Below are positions 17,137-25,507 of a stretch of DNA of 47,973 nt, piece after piece (within the stretch, counting starts at the first letter, position 1; the number at the start of each line of letters is the position of its first letter). The position numbers were made by a program, and so were the translations under genes. The stretch comes from Pseudoselenomonas ruminantium. GTDB lineage: Bacteria; Bacillota; Negativicutes; Selenomonadales; Selenomonadaceae. The notes below the pieces were generated by a model. It made no database searches, was not told the DNA's origin, and saw nothing but the letters and a program-made list of their open reading frames with translations. The DNA is taken from contig SVBZ01000001.1 of the NCBI GenBank assembly GCA_015058575.1, positions 1-47,973 of the forward strand, given 5' to 3'.

Positions 17137-17892
17137 TTATTTTACGATATGTTTGCCGCCATAATAACGTGGCTGCCAATAATCGCTGGACAGACTGTCG
17201 ATGCGGACGCCTTTGCTGGAGCTGGCGTGGATGAAGTCTCCATTGCCAAGGTAGATGCCGCAGTGTGAGGCTCCCGGCTCATAGGTCGTGAAGAAGACGA
17301 GATCGCCCGGGACAAGCTGGTGGCTGCTGGTTGTACGGCGTCCGAGCTTGTACTGCTCATCGGCCGTACGTGGTATCGCAATGCCGTTCTGGGCAAAGAC
17401 ATATTGCAGGTAACCGGAGCAGTCGAATGCCTTAGGGGTTGTGCCGCCGAATTTGTATGGTACACCGATATAAGATTTGGCGGTTTTGATGATGTCCTTG
17501 ACCTTGCCGGGGGCAAGAATCGGTTTATTGTTTGGTGCAAGGGGCAACTTTTTATTGGGGAGCGAGGGTGCCGCTGGTGGCGGCACATTCGCTCCCCATT
17601 CACGTTGTTTAGCCTTTTTTAGGGCCCGCCAGGTGGCATTGTTGACGATACCGGTTACACGTATTTTCTGGTCGCGCTGGAATTCGGCTACCGCGCGTTC
17701 TGTCTCATTGCCATAAACGCCGTCAACGGAGCTGATGGTGTAGCCGATGGTCTTGAGTTTTTTTTGCAGCAGCAATACGTCATGGCCATGCGAGCCGGTA
17801 TGAAGGGTGGGCGATGCAAAGGCAGCGCCTGTCAGGAACATAAGCGATACGCCAGTCAGGATGCCGGCGCGGAGCAACCGGGATTTCTTCAT
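17137..17892 (-). CDS. Peptidoglycan-binding NlpC/P60 endopeptidase
   Basis: A secreted 251-residue cell-wall hydrolase that would cut stem peptides. Residues 1-27 are a signal peptide (MKKSRLLRAG, hydrophobic core, then AFA). Residues 33-95 are a PG_binding_1 domain (GSHGHDVLLLQKKLKTIGY, DGVYGNETERAVAEFQ). A Pro-rich linker leads to the NlpC/P60 domain (about 133-251) with Cys158 in FDCSGYLQYVF, His210 in SHCGIYLG and His222 in FIHASS as catalytic residues. The ATG at 17892 follows AAAGGA. It lies downstream of the ArsR gene and the MurNAc operon on the same strand, which fits a wall-turnover theme. Confidence 0.93.
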   Translation of the reverse strand: MKKSRLLRAGILTGVSLMFLTGAAFASPTLHTGSHGHDVLLLQKKLKTIGYTISSVDGVYGNETERAVAEFQRDQKIRVTGIVNNATWRALKKAKQREWGANVPPPAAPSLPNKKLPLAPNNKPILAPGKVKDIIKTAKSYIGVPYKFGGTTPKAFDCSGYLQYVFAQNGIAIPRTADEQYKLGRRTTSSHQLVPGDLVFFTTYEPGASHCGIYLGNGDFIHASSSKGVRIDSLSSDYWQPRYYGGKHIVK

Positions 17893-17934
17893 CGGAATCG
17901 TCCTTTCTGCCAAGCAAGAAGTGGCTAGTGGTTG

Positions 17935-18306
17935 TCAGTTTTCGCGGACATGATCGAGGCCTTGGCTCATGAGTTTGACAACATGGTCATCATCAAGCGA
18001 GTAAAAGGCTTCTTTGCCAACCTTGCGGAATTTTACCAGCCGGGCTGCACGCAGCACGCGAAGCTGATGTGAGATTGCAGACTGGCCCATCTGTAGTGAT
18101 TCAGCAATATCACAAACGCAAAGCTCTGTTTCGGAGGCCAGCAGGGAAAGCAGCTTGATGCGGGTCTTGTCACCAAGAATCTTGAAAATATCTGCGAGTT
18201 CCTGACTCGTTGCATCGTCAAGCTTATGGACGGCGCAGTGTTCTAATTTGTCTGGATGGGTGTGATGAATCTCGCAGAGGTCATCATTAGCTGTCAATTC
18301 TTCCAT
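17935..18306 (-). CDS. ArsR/SmtB-family metal-sensing repressor (CadC/SmtB-like)
   Basis: A 123-residue winged-helix repressor. The DNA-binding helices are around residues 62-95 (ELCVCDIAESLQMGQSAISH, then LRVLRAARLVKFRKVGKEAFY). Two known metal sites can be read. The alpha3N/alpha3 type is Cys63-x-Cys65 with N-terminal Cys11 and Cys24, as in CadC. The alpha5 type is Asp106-x-His108 with His119-x2-Glu122, with the same spacing as the zinc site of SmtB. A Cd/Pb/Zn sensor is therefore likely. No metal pump gene is adjacent; neighbours are MupG and the NlpC/P60 enzyme. It may control genes elsewhere and itself. Confidence 0.9.
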   Translation of the reverse strand: MEELTANDDLCEIHHTHPDKLEHCAVHKLDDATSQELADIFKILGDKTRIKLLSLLASETELCVCDIAESLQMGQSAISHQLRVLRAARLVKFRKVGKEAFYSLDDDHVVKLMSQGLDHVREN

Positions 18307-18329
18307 GGAATCCTCCCTGATGTTGTGTA

Positions 18330-18371
18330 TATAGTCATTATCATTATAACAGTTTATGTATCGAATCGGAA
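18330..18371 (-). promoter_or_regulatory. Promoter and candidate operator of the ArsR-type gene
   Basis: On the minus strand TTCCGA (18366-18371), 17 bp, then TATAAT (18343-18348). The -10 is buried in an AT-rich 19-mer (18330-18348, minus strand TATAATGATAATGACTATA) with partial dyad symmetry, a plausible autoregulatory operator. It also resembles a Fur/Zur-type box at about 15 of 19 positions. The -35 would lie in the end of mupG. Confidence 0.45.
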
Positions 18372-19436
18372 TGAAAATTTTCGGCCTGGTGTGATGTACT
18401 GGAGCAGATTGACTTCACTTTCCTCTACCATGGCTGGCACGTTAATGCGCGTGTCGGCAGGCTGGGGATGGCGGATGATCTGCAGTTCTCCCATGTAGCG
18501 CTGATAGTCCTGGTTGTCGATGGTAATGGCACCGATAGGACGTACAATCATGTTTTCCGGGAGGATGACACCGTTTAGTTTCCTCAGCAACGCGCGGCTT
18601 TCTTCGGCCCGGATACAGTCACGGGCTTCGTCGGCACGGGCCGTGAAGGTGTGTGTGAGCAGTTCGCGCTGGATGGGATTATGGGTCAGAAGTTTGGCGC
18701 GCAGTGTGACTTGGCCGCCAGCCAGGCTGCCAATTGTTTCGATTTCGTCGTCAGCGGGCAGGCTGTCGGCTAAAAATACCGAGTCGATGCCGAGGGCGAT
18801 GAGATGTCGGGCTGCAAGCTCGCTGGGTTCATCGCGATGTTCTTCCAGCGTCGGCAGGCCATCGTGCAACGGGCCGCGGCGGCGATGCTGACTGGGGACG
18901 AAGGCACCGGTGCGGATACCGAGTTTGTGCAACATCATGGTCTTGCGCACGAGAAATTCCTCACTGATGCCGGTGCCGCGCCGTGGGTAGAAATTATGCA
19001 GCGCGTCAATCTGATGGAAGTTAGCATCCATTTCGACGAGGGCACTTAAAAGCTTGCCGGTGATTGTCGAGGCGTTGAGTTGGATGCGGATGCCCTGCTT
19101 GTTGCGCGACAGGCGGACAATCTCTTTGAGTCCGAAGCCGTAGTCGAGGCGCAGCGTGGTGATACCGAGCATGCGAAAGGCCTGGGGGCTGAACTCTTTG
19201 ATGCCTAGCATTTCCATGGTTGCTGGCGATATATCGGAAATGACTTCCATATCATGTTGGCGGGCGGCTTTCAAAAGTTCGGAAAGCTCGCGTTTGAGAG
19301 CTGCGGTATTTGTCTCGGGAATGTGCAGGGAAGTAAAGAGGCGGCGGAAACCGCAAGCGGCAGCCTTGTCGATCAGGGCCAGATTTTCCTCGAGTGTGTT
19401 GTCGAGCCCTGGGTAGATGGAAATACCTTTTTCCAT
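18354..19436 (-). CDS. mupG: 6-phospho-N-acetylmuramidase (MupG/DUF871 family)
   Basis: A 360-residue cytosolic glycosidase. In Staphylococcus aureus MupG splits MurNAc-6-phosphate-GlcNAc, the disaccharide imported from peptidoglycan. The family is recognised from the opening GISIYPGLDNTLEENLALIDKA (shown here in spirit, first part GISIYPGL), FTSLHIPE, DISPATMEMLG, LRLDYGF, LNAST, HNFYPRRGTGIS and the C-terminal MVEESEVNLLQYI region. It has a TIM-barrel N-domain and a cyclophilin-like C-domain by family knowledge. GAAGGT precedes the ATG. It is third in the operon murQ-murP-mupG, which supports the assignment. Confidence 0.88.
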   Translation of the reverse strand: MEKGISIYPGLDNTLEENLALIDKAAACGFRRLFTSLHIPETNTAALKRELSELLKAARQHDMEVISDISPATMEMLGIKEFSPQAFRMLGITTLRLDYGFGLKEIVRLSRNKQGIRIQLNASTITGKLLSALVEMDANFHQIDALHNFYPRRGTGISEEFLVRKTMMLHKLGIRTGAFVPSQHRRRGPLHDGLPTLEEHRDEPSELAARHLIALGIDSVFLADSLPADDEIETIGSLAGGQVTLRAKLLTHNPIQRELLTHTFTARADEARDCIRAEESRALLRKLNGVILPENMIVRPIGAITIDNQDYQRYMGELQIIRHPQPADTRINVPAMVEESEVNLLQYITPGRKFSFRFDT

Positions 19437-19487
19437 GAATAGTACCTTCTTTATCGTTTTATAGTTGTGCCAAAAGCGCGGGGAAAA

Positions 19488-20861
19488 TCACGCTTCGTTG
19501 GCAGGGTCATCGAAACCGAGCAGCCAGGCAGCGATGAAGCCGGTTACATAGGCGGTAAGCACACCTGCCAGATAGATAAGCACATGATTGGTCGTGGCAG
19601 CCAGCGGCAGCCCCGAGATGCCGAGCGCCGAAGCGCCGACGGCAAAGGCTGCCTGGACAGCGCCGCCAAAAGCACCACCGATGCAGGCAGCGAGGAACGG
19701 CTTGCCAAGCGGCAGGGTAACGCCATAGATCAGCGGTTCGCCGATACCCATGATGCCGACTGGCAAAGCAGAGGCGACAGTTTTCTTGAGATGGGGATTC
19801 TTTGTCTTACAGAAAACGGCAAAGCTGGCGCCTACCTGGCCAGCACCTGCCATGGCCAGGATGGGCAGCAGGATGGTCATGCCATATTGTGACAGCAGTT
19901 CGACATGGATCGGGGTAAATGCCTGATGGATACCGAGCATGACGATGGGTAGCCAGAGACCGCCGAGTACAAAGCCTGTGATAGCACCGCCGCTCTGGAC
20001 GGCCGTGGTGGCAGCACTGCCGATACTGCTGGCGATGTAGCCGCCGAGCGGCTGCAGCAGGCAGATGGCAATTGGCCCGGCAATCAGGAAGGTCAGCAGA
20101 GGAACCAGGAAGAGACTGAACATATCTGGAATCAAACGTTGCAGTTTCTTTTCAATCCATGCGCCGAGGGCGGCGACAAGCAGCACGGAGATGACACCGC
20201 CACGCCCTGGGACGAGCTGTGTATCTCCGAGCGTAATGGCTGCCAATCCCGGATGACTGATGAGACCGCCGAGGATACCACCGAGGATTGGCGATCCGCC
20301 GAATTCTTTGGCGGTGTTGTAGCCGATGAAAAGATTCATGCTCCAGAATACGACATTGCCAGCGACGGCACCAAGCTGGAACCAGGCAGTGCTCGTAATG
20401 GTGGGATCGAACTTGGCGGCGGTGCCTAGAAGTCCCGTAGTCAGGCCGCAGGCGATGAATGCCGGTATCAATGGCAGGAAAATGCTGGCAAGGCGTTTAA
20501 GGAATAACTTGAATGGTGTAGCATTTTTTGCCCGGATATGCGCATGGAGCGCCTGACCATCGCCAATCTGCGGCCTGGACGCAGAGGAAACAGCTTTGGC
20601 GGCGGCAGATTCTTTTGTCACGATATGGGAAAAGCAATCGGTGACGCTATCCGCTGTGCCAGGGCCGAGGATAATCTGCAGCTCATCGCCGGTATCGTTC
20701 ACACCGAGGACGCCTTCAATCTTTTTCAGACGGGCTTCCATATCTGCGGGGCGCTGCGCAAGATACAGGCGCAGGCGGGTCATGCAATGGCTGATGGAGA
20801 CAATATTGGCAGCTGGGCCGGTTACCGCATAAATTTCTTGCGCGATGCGTTCGTATTTCAT
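19488..20861 (-). CDS. murP: PTS EIIBC, N-acetylmuramic-acid/MurNAc-GlcNAc type
   Basis: A 457-residue fused IIB-IIC component of the glucose superfamily that takes up and phosphorylates MurNAc or MurNAc-GlcNAc. The IIB domain (1-85) carries the phosphocysteine Cys26 in VSISHCMTRLRLYL. From about residue 115 to the end it is a membrane-embedded IIC with around ten helices and the signature GIGEPLIYGVTLPLGKPF. There is no IIA domain, so it must borrow one from another EII, as E. coli MurP does. Its start overlaps the murQ stop by 4 bp (ATGA). Specificity is read from the murQ and mupG neighbours. Confidence 0.88.
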   Translation of the reverse strand: MKYERIAQEIYAVTGPAANIVSISHCMTRLRLYLAQRPADMEARLKKIEGVLGVNDTGDELQIILGPGTADSVTDCFSHIVTKESAAAKAVSSASRPQIGDGQALHAHIRAKNATPFKLFLKRLASIFLPLIPAFIACGLTTGLLGTAAKFDPTITSTAWFQLGAVAGNVVFWSMNLFIGYNTAKEFGGSPILGGILGGLISHPGLAAITLGDTQLVPGRGGVISVLLVAALGAWIEKKLQRLIPDMFSLFLVPLLTFLIAGPIAICLLQPLGGYIASSIGSAATTAVQSGGAITGFVLGGLWLPIVMLGIHQAFTPIHVELLSQYGMTILLPILAMAGAGQVGASFAVFCKTKNPHLKKTVASALPVGIMGIGEPLIYGVTLPLGKPFLAACIGGAFGGAVQAAFAVGASALGISGLPLAATTNHVLIYLAGVLTAYVTGFIAAWLLGFDDPANEA

Positions 20862-21772
20862 GGTGTATTCTCCTCCTTTTGTTGTAGGGCAAGGCTGAGT
20901 TTTCCCTGTGCTTTGGCAAGCAGGGAAGTTCCTTCAGCTGGTGTGCAGCCGGTAAGCTGGAGCAGGATAGCCAGCTTGGCGTTGCCATTGGCTGCGTCAA
21001 GCGCGGCTATGGCATCCTCGCGGGTGCAGTCTGCGGCCTCCATGACGATGCGGCGGGCGCGTTCCTCGAGTTTCAGATTGGATGTCTTGACGTCAACCAT
21101 CAGATTGCCATATACCTTGCCGAGTTTGATCATCGTACCCGTCGAGAGCATATTGAGTACGAGTTTTTGGGCGGTGCCGGCTTTCATGCGCGTGCTGCCC
21201 GTGATGGCTTCGGGGCCGGTGACGGGAGTGATGGCGATATCGGCAAGGCCAGCAATCGCCGAGACAGCACTGCACGATACAGCGATGGTGGCAGCGCCGC
21301 GTTCGCGGGCATAGCTGAGACCACCGATAACGTAGGGCGTGCGGCCCGAGGCGGCGATGCCGACAAGCACATCCTTGTCGGTGAAGCTGATCTTTTCCAA
21401 ATCGTGACGGGCAAGCTGGGGATTATCCTCAGCGCCTTCCTGGGCTTTGAAAATGGCTGGCAGCCCGCCAGCGATGAGTCCTTGCACGAGGTCAGGATCG
21501 GTGCCATAGGTCGGCGGACATTCGACAGCGTCAAGAATGCCGAGGCGGCCAGAGGTTCCTGCACCGATATAAATCAGGCGGCCGCCGCAGCGCAGTCTGT
21601 CCGCAATCAGGTCGATGGCGGCGGCAATCTGCGGCAGCTCGGATGCAACAGCAAGCGGTACGGTCTGATCTTCGTTATTGATGAGTGTTGCCATGGCGAG
21701 CGTGTCGAGTTCGTCGATATGAGCGGTCTGCGGATTGCGCCGTTCGGTCGTAAGTTGGTTTAGTTGAATCAT
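20858..21772 (-). CDS. murQ: N-acetylmuramic acid 6-phosphate etherase
   Basis: Removes the D-lactyl ether from MurNAc-6-phosphate, giving GlcNAc-6-phosphate and D-lactate. The 304-residue protein has the SIS-fold landmarks of MurQ: LTTERRNPQTAHIDELDT, IYIGAGTSGRLGILDAVECPPTYGT (first part IYIGAGTSGRLG), GIAASGRTPYVIGGL, and the STRMKAGTAQKLVLNMLST region. The ATG follows AAAGGAG. It is the first gene of the operon. The lactate it releases is of interest because a lactate permease gene lies just upstream, though in its own transcription unit. Confidence 0.96.
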   Translation of the reverse strand: MIQLNQLTTERRNPQTAHIDELDTLAMATLINNEDQTVPLAVASELPQIAAAIDLIADRLRCGGRLIYIGAGTSGRLGILDAVECPPTYGTDPDLVQGLIAGGLPAIFKAQEGAEDNPQLARHDLEKISFTDKDVLVGIAASGRTPYVIGGLSYARERGAATIAVSCSAVSAIAGLADIAITPVTGPEAITGSTRMKAGTAQKLVLNMLSTGTMIKLGKVYGNLMVDVKTSNLKLEERARRIVMEAADCTREDAIAALDAANGNAKLAILLQLTGCTPAEGTSLLAKAQGKLSLALQQKEENTP

Positions 21773-21805
21773 ATTCGTTGCTGCTCCTTTGGGTTATATG
21801 TGTTT

Positions 21806-21811
21806 AGTATA
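21806..21811 (-). promoter_or_regulatory. Possible -10 of the mur operon
   Basis: TATACT on the minus strand, 34 bp ahead of murQ. The -35 position overlaps the upstream terminator and is weak, so this is tentative. Confidence 0.35.
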
Positions 21812-21825
21812 CCACACGACATGCG

Positions 21826-21857
21826 AAAAAACCTTCCTCGCATGCGAGGAAGGTTTT
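21826..21857 (-). terminator. Terminator of the lactate permease gene
   Basis: A near-perfect palindrome centred on GCATGC (stem 21828-21841 with 21843-21856). On the minus strand it ends in six T. Confidence 0.9.
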
Positions 21858-21871
21858 GTTTCTTTATGGAA

Positions 21872-23407
21872 TCAGCCGACGAACGCCTGGCCAAAGTAAA
21901 CGATAAGGCCCATGACGATAACAAACGGCAGATAGTATTTGACAGCGAACTTCAGCAGCTGTCCATCGACGCCCGTGACACCGATAGAAGCAACGGCGAT
22001 GGCAATGCTCTGCGGCGATACCATCTTACCAGCACAAGCGCCTGTCGCATTAGCGGCAGCAATCCAGGACTGGACTGCCGGGCTGGCACCGATAGCCATA
22101 GCAGAATCGGTCTGCAGCTTGCCGAACAGGACACAGCTCGATGTAGCCGAGCCCGTGATGAACGTACCGATTGAACCGATGAAAGCTGCGATGCACGGAT
22201 AAGCCGTACCAGTTGCGGCAACAGCCGTCTCAGCAATCTCGTGGGTCATGCCAGCATAGCCCATGACTTTTGCCGTAGCGATGACGGTAATGATCGTAAG
22301 AATCGTGAAACGCAGATTGATAATCGTGCGCTTGAGGACACCGAGCATCTCACCGAAGCCCGCACCCTGGACATTGCCGCCGATAAAAGCAGCCAGCAGG
22401 ATCAGCACACCTGGCGTAGCAACCCACGTGAACGTATACGGTGCGCCGCCTTCACCGGTGTAGATGAGGACAGACGATTTGATGAGATTCAGTGGATCAT
22501 GGATTGCCGGGATGAGCTTCGAGGTTGCCAGCAGGAAGACAAAGATAAGGATGAACGGCAGCCAGGCTTTGATGCCAGCAGCGGCCGTAACAGGTTCTTC
22601 ATCTTCATGTGCAGGCATGGCAAAGGCTGGATCATTTACAGGGAACGCCTTTGCGCAGCCGACGATGGCGGCCATGGCGCCGATAGCACCAGCGACAACG
22701 GCAAGCTCCGGTCCCATGGTGGAGGCAACGATAAACTCCGGTACGAGGAAGCCGGCAGCTGCTGCTGCGCACATGAGCGTCATGCCCTTGAGTCCCCTGA
22801 GAGAACCACCGCTGGCTACGAGCGTCATGAGCAGCGGGCAGAGCAGCGTGAGCGGTGCAAGCTGCAGGCAGGTGTAGGTAGCAAGCGTCGTCGGATCACT
22901 GCCAGTGACACTGCCAAGCGTTACAAGCGGAATACCGATGGAACCATAAGCCGTCGGTACAGAGTTGGCAATCAGGCAAACCGAGGCTGCCATAATCGGG
23001 TTGATGCCAATGCCGGCAAGCATGCCAGCGGGAATCGCGATAGCCGTACCGAAGCCAGCCATGCCTTCGAGGAAACCGCCAAAGCCCCAACCAATCAAGA
23101 GGATAAGCACACGGCGGTCATTGCTGACAGAGGTGAGCATTTTCTTGATGATATCCATACCCTTGGTGTGCAGGGACAGGTTGTAGGTAAAGATTGCGGC
23201 GATAATGACCAGCAAGATCGGCCAGCAAGCCAGCGCCACGCCCTCAAGGAAGGCCTGAAATGCATGTAAAGCCGTCATATCGTAGAGAGCCATGCCGACC
23301 ACCACAGAGATGACGAGTGCCAGAGAGCAGGCCTTGTGACCGGGCATATGAAGGATGCTCAGCGCAACGACCAGCCAAAGAATTGGGGACAGTGCGAGTA
23401 GAACCAA
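21872..23407 (-). CDS. lldP: L-lactate permease (LctP family)
   Basis: A 511-residue membrane protein with about twelve or more helices. It shows the family landmarks GFGGFLEGMAGFGTAIAIPA, a CLIANSVPTAYGSIGIP stretch, the FITGSATSS turn and the near C-terminal ATGACAGKMVSPQSIAIA. LctP/LldP proteins carry lactate or glycolate with protons. The start is a TTG at 23407 about ten bases after AAAGGA; a nearby ATG is out of frame. It has its own consensus promoter and terminator. In a selenomonad it could serve lactate export as well as uptake. It is a little shorter than E. coli LldP (551). Confidence 0.92.
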   Translation of the reverse strand: MVLLALSPILWLVVALSILHMPGHKACSLALVISVVVGMALYDMTALHAFQAFLEGVALACWPILLVIIAAIFTYNLSLHTKGMDIIKKMLTSVSNDRRVLILLIGWGFGGFLEGMAGFGTAIAIPAGMLAGIGINPIMAASVCLIANSVPTAYGSIGIPLVTLGSVTGSDPTTLATYTCLQLAPLTLLCPLLMTLVASGGSLRGLKGMTLMCAAAAAGFLVPEFIVASTMGPELAVVAGAIGAMAAIVGCAKAFPVNDPAFAMPAHEDEEPVTAAAGIKAWLPFILIFVFLLATSKLIPAIHDPLNLIKSSVLIYTGEGGAPYTFTWVATPGVLILLAAFIGGNVQGAGFGEMLGVLKRTIINLRFTILTIITVIATAKVMGYAGMTHEIAETAVAATGTAYPCIAAFIGSIGTFITGSATSSCVLFGKLQTDSAMAIGASPAVQSWIAAANATGACAGKMVSPQSIAIAVASIGVTGVDGQLLKFAVKYYLPFVIVMGLIVYFGQAFVG

Positions 23408-23472
23408 ATGAGTTCATTCCTTTCTTTATACAGCTCATTGTGAAAAAATGATGAAAATAAATAAGACACTTC

Positions 23473-23501
23473 ATTATATAAGCAGGTACTAAAAAAGTCA
23501 A
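23473..23501 (-). promoter_or_regulatory. Sigma-A promoter of lldP
   Basis: On the minus strand TTGACT (23496-23501), 17 bp, TATAAT (23473-23478). It leaves a leader of about 60 nt before the TTG start. Confidence 0.8.
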
Positions 23502-23551
23502 TGTGCAAGCATAAAGGTTCTATTTTCAGAAAACTATGAATAAATCCGCAA

Positions 23552-24802
23552 TCAGTAAAGACGTTCGACTTCGTAGCCATTCTGGGCCAAGGCGTGGATG
23601 ATGCGCTGGACGTGTTCTTCATTATGTGTTTCGACCGTGACTTCAAGCACGACTTTTTTGAAGCTGTCTGTGACTTTGGTTTGATTGTGATTGAGCTCGA
23701 TGACGTTGGCGTTTTCCTCTGACAGGATGCGCGATACGTTAAGGAGCTGGCCAGGTTTATCCGGCAGCAGCACAGCGAAGCAGAAGACACGGCTGCGGGC
23801 AACCAGTGCCTTTTCAATCAGCGCTGAAATCATCGAGATATCGATGTTGCCGCCACTGACTATGGCGGCTACCTTCTTCCCTTTGAATGGCAGCTTGGAC
23901 AAGGCTGCAAGCGAGAGGACACCTGCCCCTTCGGCAATCAGCTTATGTTTTTCAATGAGTGAGAGCAGGGCTCCCATGATTTCCATTTCCGATACTGTGA
24001 TGATATCGTCGAGGTATTTCCGGCAGAATTCAAAGGTCAGCGTACCAGCTGTTTTGACTGCACAGCCATCTGCTACGGTGTCGGCACTAGGAAGTGTAAC
24101 TATCTTGTTTTTCTTCAGCGCCTTTTTCATGCAGGCGGCATTGGCTGGTTCGACACCGATGACTTTGATGCCGGGATTGACGAGTTTTGTGGCCAAGGCT
24201 ACGCCTGAGGCGAAACCGCCGCCGCCAATCGGCACAAGAATCGCGTCGATATCCTTGCAGGCATCGATGATTTCAAGGGCTGTTGTACCTTGGCCGAGCA
24301 ATACTTGCAAATCGTTGAATGGATGGATATAGACGTAGCCATGCTGTTTCTGTAGTTCGAGGCTATAGGCATAGGCATCGTCGAAGCCATCGCCATGCAA
24401 GACAACTTCGGCACCGAGGGCCTTAGTGCCCTCCACCTTGAGAATCGGTGTCGTAGCTGGCATGCAGATGACAGCCTTGACGCCGAGCTTCTGGGCGGCG
24501 AAGGCGACTCCCTGTGCGTGATTGCCTGCTGATGCGGTGATTACGCCTTTGGCACGTTCTTCGTCGCTGAGCTGGCTGATTTTGTTATAGGCACCGCGGA
24601 GTTTGAAGGCACCAGTATGCTGCAGGTTTTCTGGTTTCAGGAAAACTTGGTTGCCGGATTGCTCCGAAAAAAAATCGCTGGGAATCAGCGGCGTTTTTTT
24701 GACCACGCCTTCAAGCTGCCGGGCAGCCTGATAGACCCCAGCGATGGTAGTCGATGCGACGATTTCCTGATTGGATGGTGATGCAGCGGCGGTTTTTGAC
24801 AT
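23552..24802 (-). CDS. ilvA: Threonine ammonia-lyase with C-terminal ACT domain
   Basis: PLP enzyme that deaminates threonine to 2-oxobutyrate, feeding isoleucine synthesis or catabolism. The 416-residue protein has Lys67 in HTGAFKLRGAYN as PLP lysine, the SAGNHAQG loop, and the phosphate-cup Gly run VPIGGGGFASG. From about residue 335 a single ACT domain follows (VLLPDKPGQLLNVSRIL ... LEVTVETHNEEH). This form (about 400 residues, one ACT) is often labelled TdcB/IlvA, and the choice between biosynthetic and degradative roles is open. The ATG follows AAAGGAGG. No ilv genes are adjacent. Confidence 0.92.
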   Translation of the reverse strand: MSKTAAASPSNQEIVASTTIAGVYQAARQLEGVVKKTPLIPSDFFSEQSGNQVFLKPENLQHTGAFKLRGAYNKISQLSDEERAKGVITASAGNHAQGVAFAAQKLGVKAVICMPATTPILKVEGTKALGAEVVLHGDGFDDAYAYSLELQKQHGYVYIHPFNDLQVLLGQGTTALEIIDACKDIDAILVPIGGGGFASGVALATKLVNPGIKVIGVEPANAACMKKALKKNKIVTLPSADTVADGCAVKTAGTLTFEFCRKYLDDIITVSEMEIMGALLSLIEKHKLIAEGAGVLSLAALSKLPFKGKKVAAIVSGGNIDISMISALIEKALVARSRVFCFAVLLPDKPGQLLNVSRILSEENANVIELNHNQTKVTDSFKKVVLEVTVETHNEEHVQRIIHALAQNGYEVERLY

Positions 24803-24909
24803 GGATGATGCCTCCTTTAAAAAATGTATACATAAATATACTGCAGAATGATATCTTATTTACATAAAATAATATATTCAACCTAAAATAGCCATTAAAT
24901 GTTCTATAA

Positions 24910-24939
24910 AGTGTACCATCTTTTGGCAATTGTTGTCAA
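24910..24939 (-). promoter_or_regulatory. Probable promoter of the threonine ammonia-lyase gene
   Basis: On the minus strand TTGACA (24934-24939), 18 bp, TACACT (24910-24915), about 110 bp before the gene. I saw no T-box or leader peptide in that leader. Confidence 0.6.
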
Positions 24940-24994
24940 CGCACAAGTTTGGTGGATTTTTTCTTGGAGATTGGGAAAATTTAGAGGAATTTTG

Positions 24995-25006
24995 CGGCAA
25001 TTGCCG
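24995..25006. promoter_or_regulatory. 12-bp perfect palindrome, possible operator
   Basis: CGGCAATTGCCG is a perfect dyad about 40 bp before the first UspA gene. Its core GGCAATTG recurs at 24925-24932 inside the spacer of the opposite promoter. It could be a shared regulator site between ilvA and the usp genes. Confidence 0.3.
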
Positions 25007-25045
25007 AAATATACAATATAAGCATTACGGGGGGAGGAAGAACAT

Positions 25046-25477
25046 ATGAAGAATCTTACCCGTATCTTGGTTCCTGTTGATTCGTCTGCCGGTGCAGATC
25101 GGGCTGTAACGTTGGCTGCTGGTTTGGCACAGGCGACAGGAGCTGTCCTGGATGTACTGCATGTCTCGTATTTCGATGCAGACACCGACGATGAGCAGGA
25201 GTCCTGGCTGCCTGCATCAATTGCGGGGCCGGTTGGCCGCGAGGGGCAGGAGGCGTTGGAGCGGGCGAGGAAACACATCCCCGCGTCGGTTACTGCCGCC
25301 TATCATCGCCGCACAGGAATCCCGGTTGAGGAGATTCTTGGCTTTGCTGCTGAAAAGCAGGTTGGACTTATCGTAATCGGTTGTCGCGGACTCGGTGTGG
25401 TAGAAGGCTTTTTGCTAGGCAGCGTAAGTCAGGAAATCGTAGAACGGGCGACTGTCTCTGTGGTAGTGGCCAGATGA
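25046..25477 (+). CDS. Universal stress protein, UspA family (first of a pair)
   Basis: A 143-residue single-domain USP. The opening RILVPVDSSAGADRAV and the ending GCRGLGVVEGFLLGSVSQEIV give the G-x2-G-x9-G-S ATP-binding signature, so it belongs to the nucleotide-binding branch. USPs modulate survival under starvation and other stress; the targets are not known from sequence. GGGGGGAGGAAG lies before the ATG. It is followed after 30 bp by a second USP of about the same length, so the two form a small operon and may have arisen by duplication. Confidence 0.92.
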   Translation: MKNLTRILVPVDSSAGADRAVTLAAGLAQATGAVLDVLHVSYFDADTDDEQESWLPASIAGPVGREGQEALERARKHIPASVTAAYHRRTGIPVEEILGFAAEKQVGLIVIGCRGLGVVEGFLLGSVSQEIVERATVSVVVAR

Positions 25478-25507
25478 ATTTGAGCATTATATCAAGGGGG
25501 TAATACT

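Noticed and set aside
17131..17175. Hairpin as a terminator between the convergent genes at 17.1 kb
   Set aside because: CGTTATT and AATAACG can pair across the end of the NlpC/P60 gene, but the loop is long and no T run follows, so it is not a credible terminator.
18330..18348. Fur box before the ArsR gene as the main interpretation
   Set aside because: About 15 of 19 positions match, but in AT-rich promoter DNA this is weak, and autoregulation by the ArsR protein explains it as well.
24803..24935. T-box or leader peptide before the threonine ammonia-lyase gene
   Set aside because: No T-box AGGGTGG-type sequence, specifier stem or Ile-rich short frame is visible.
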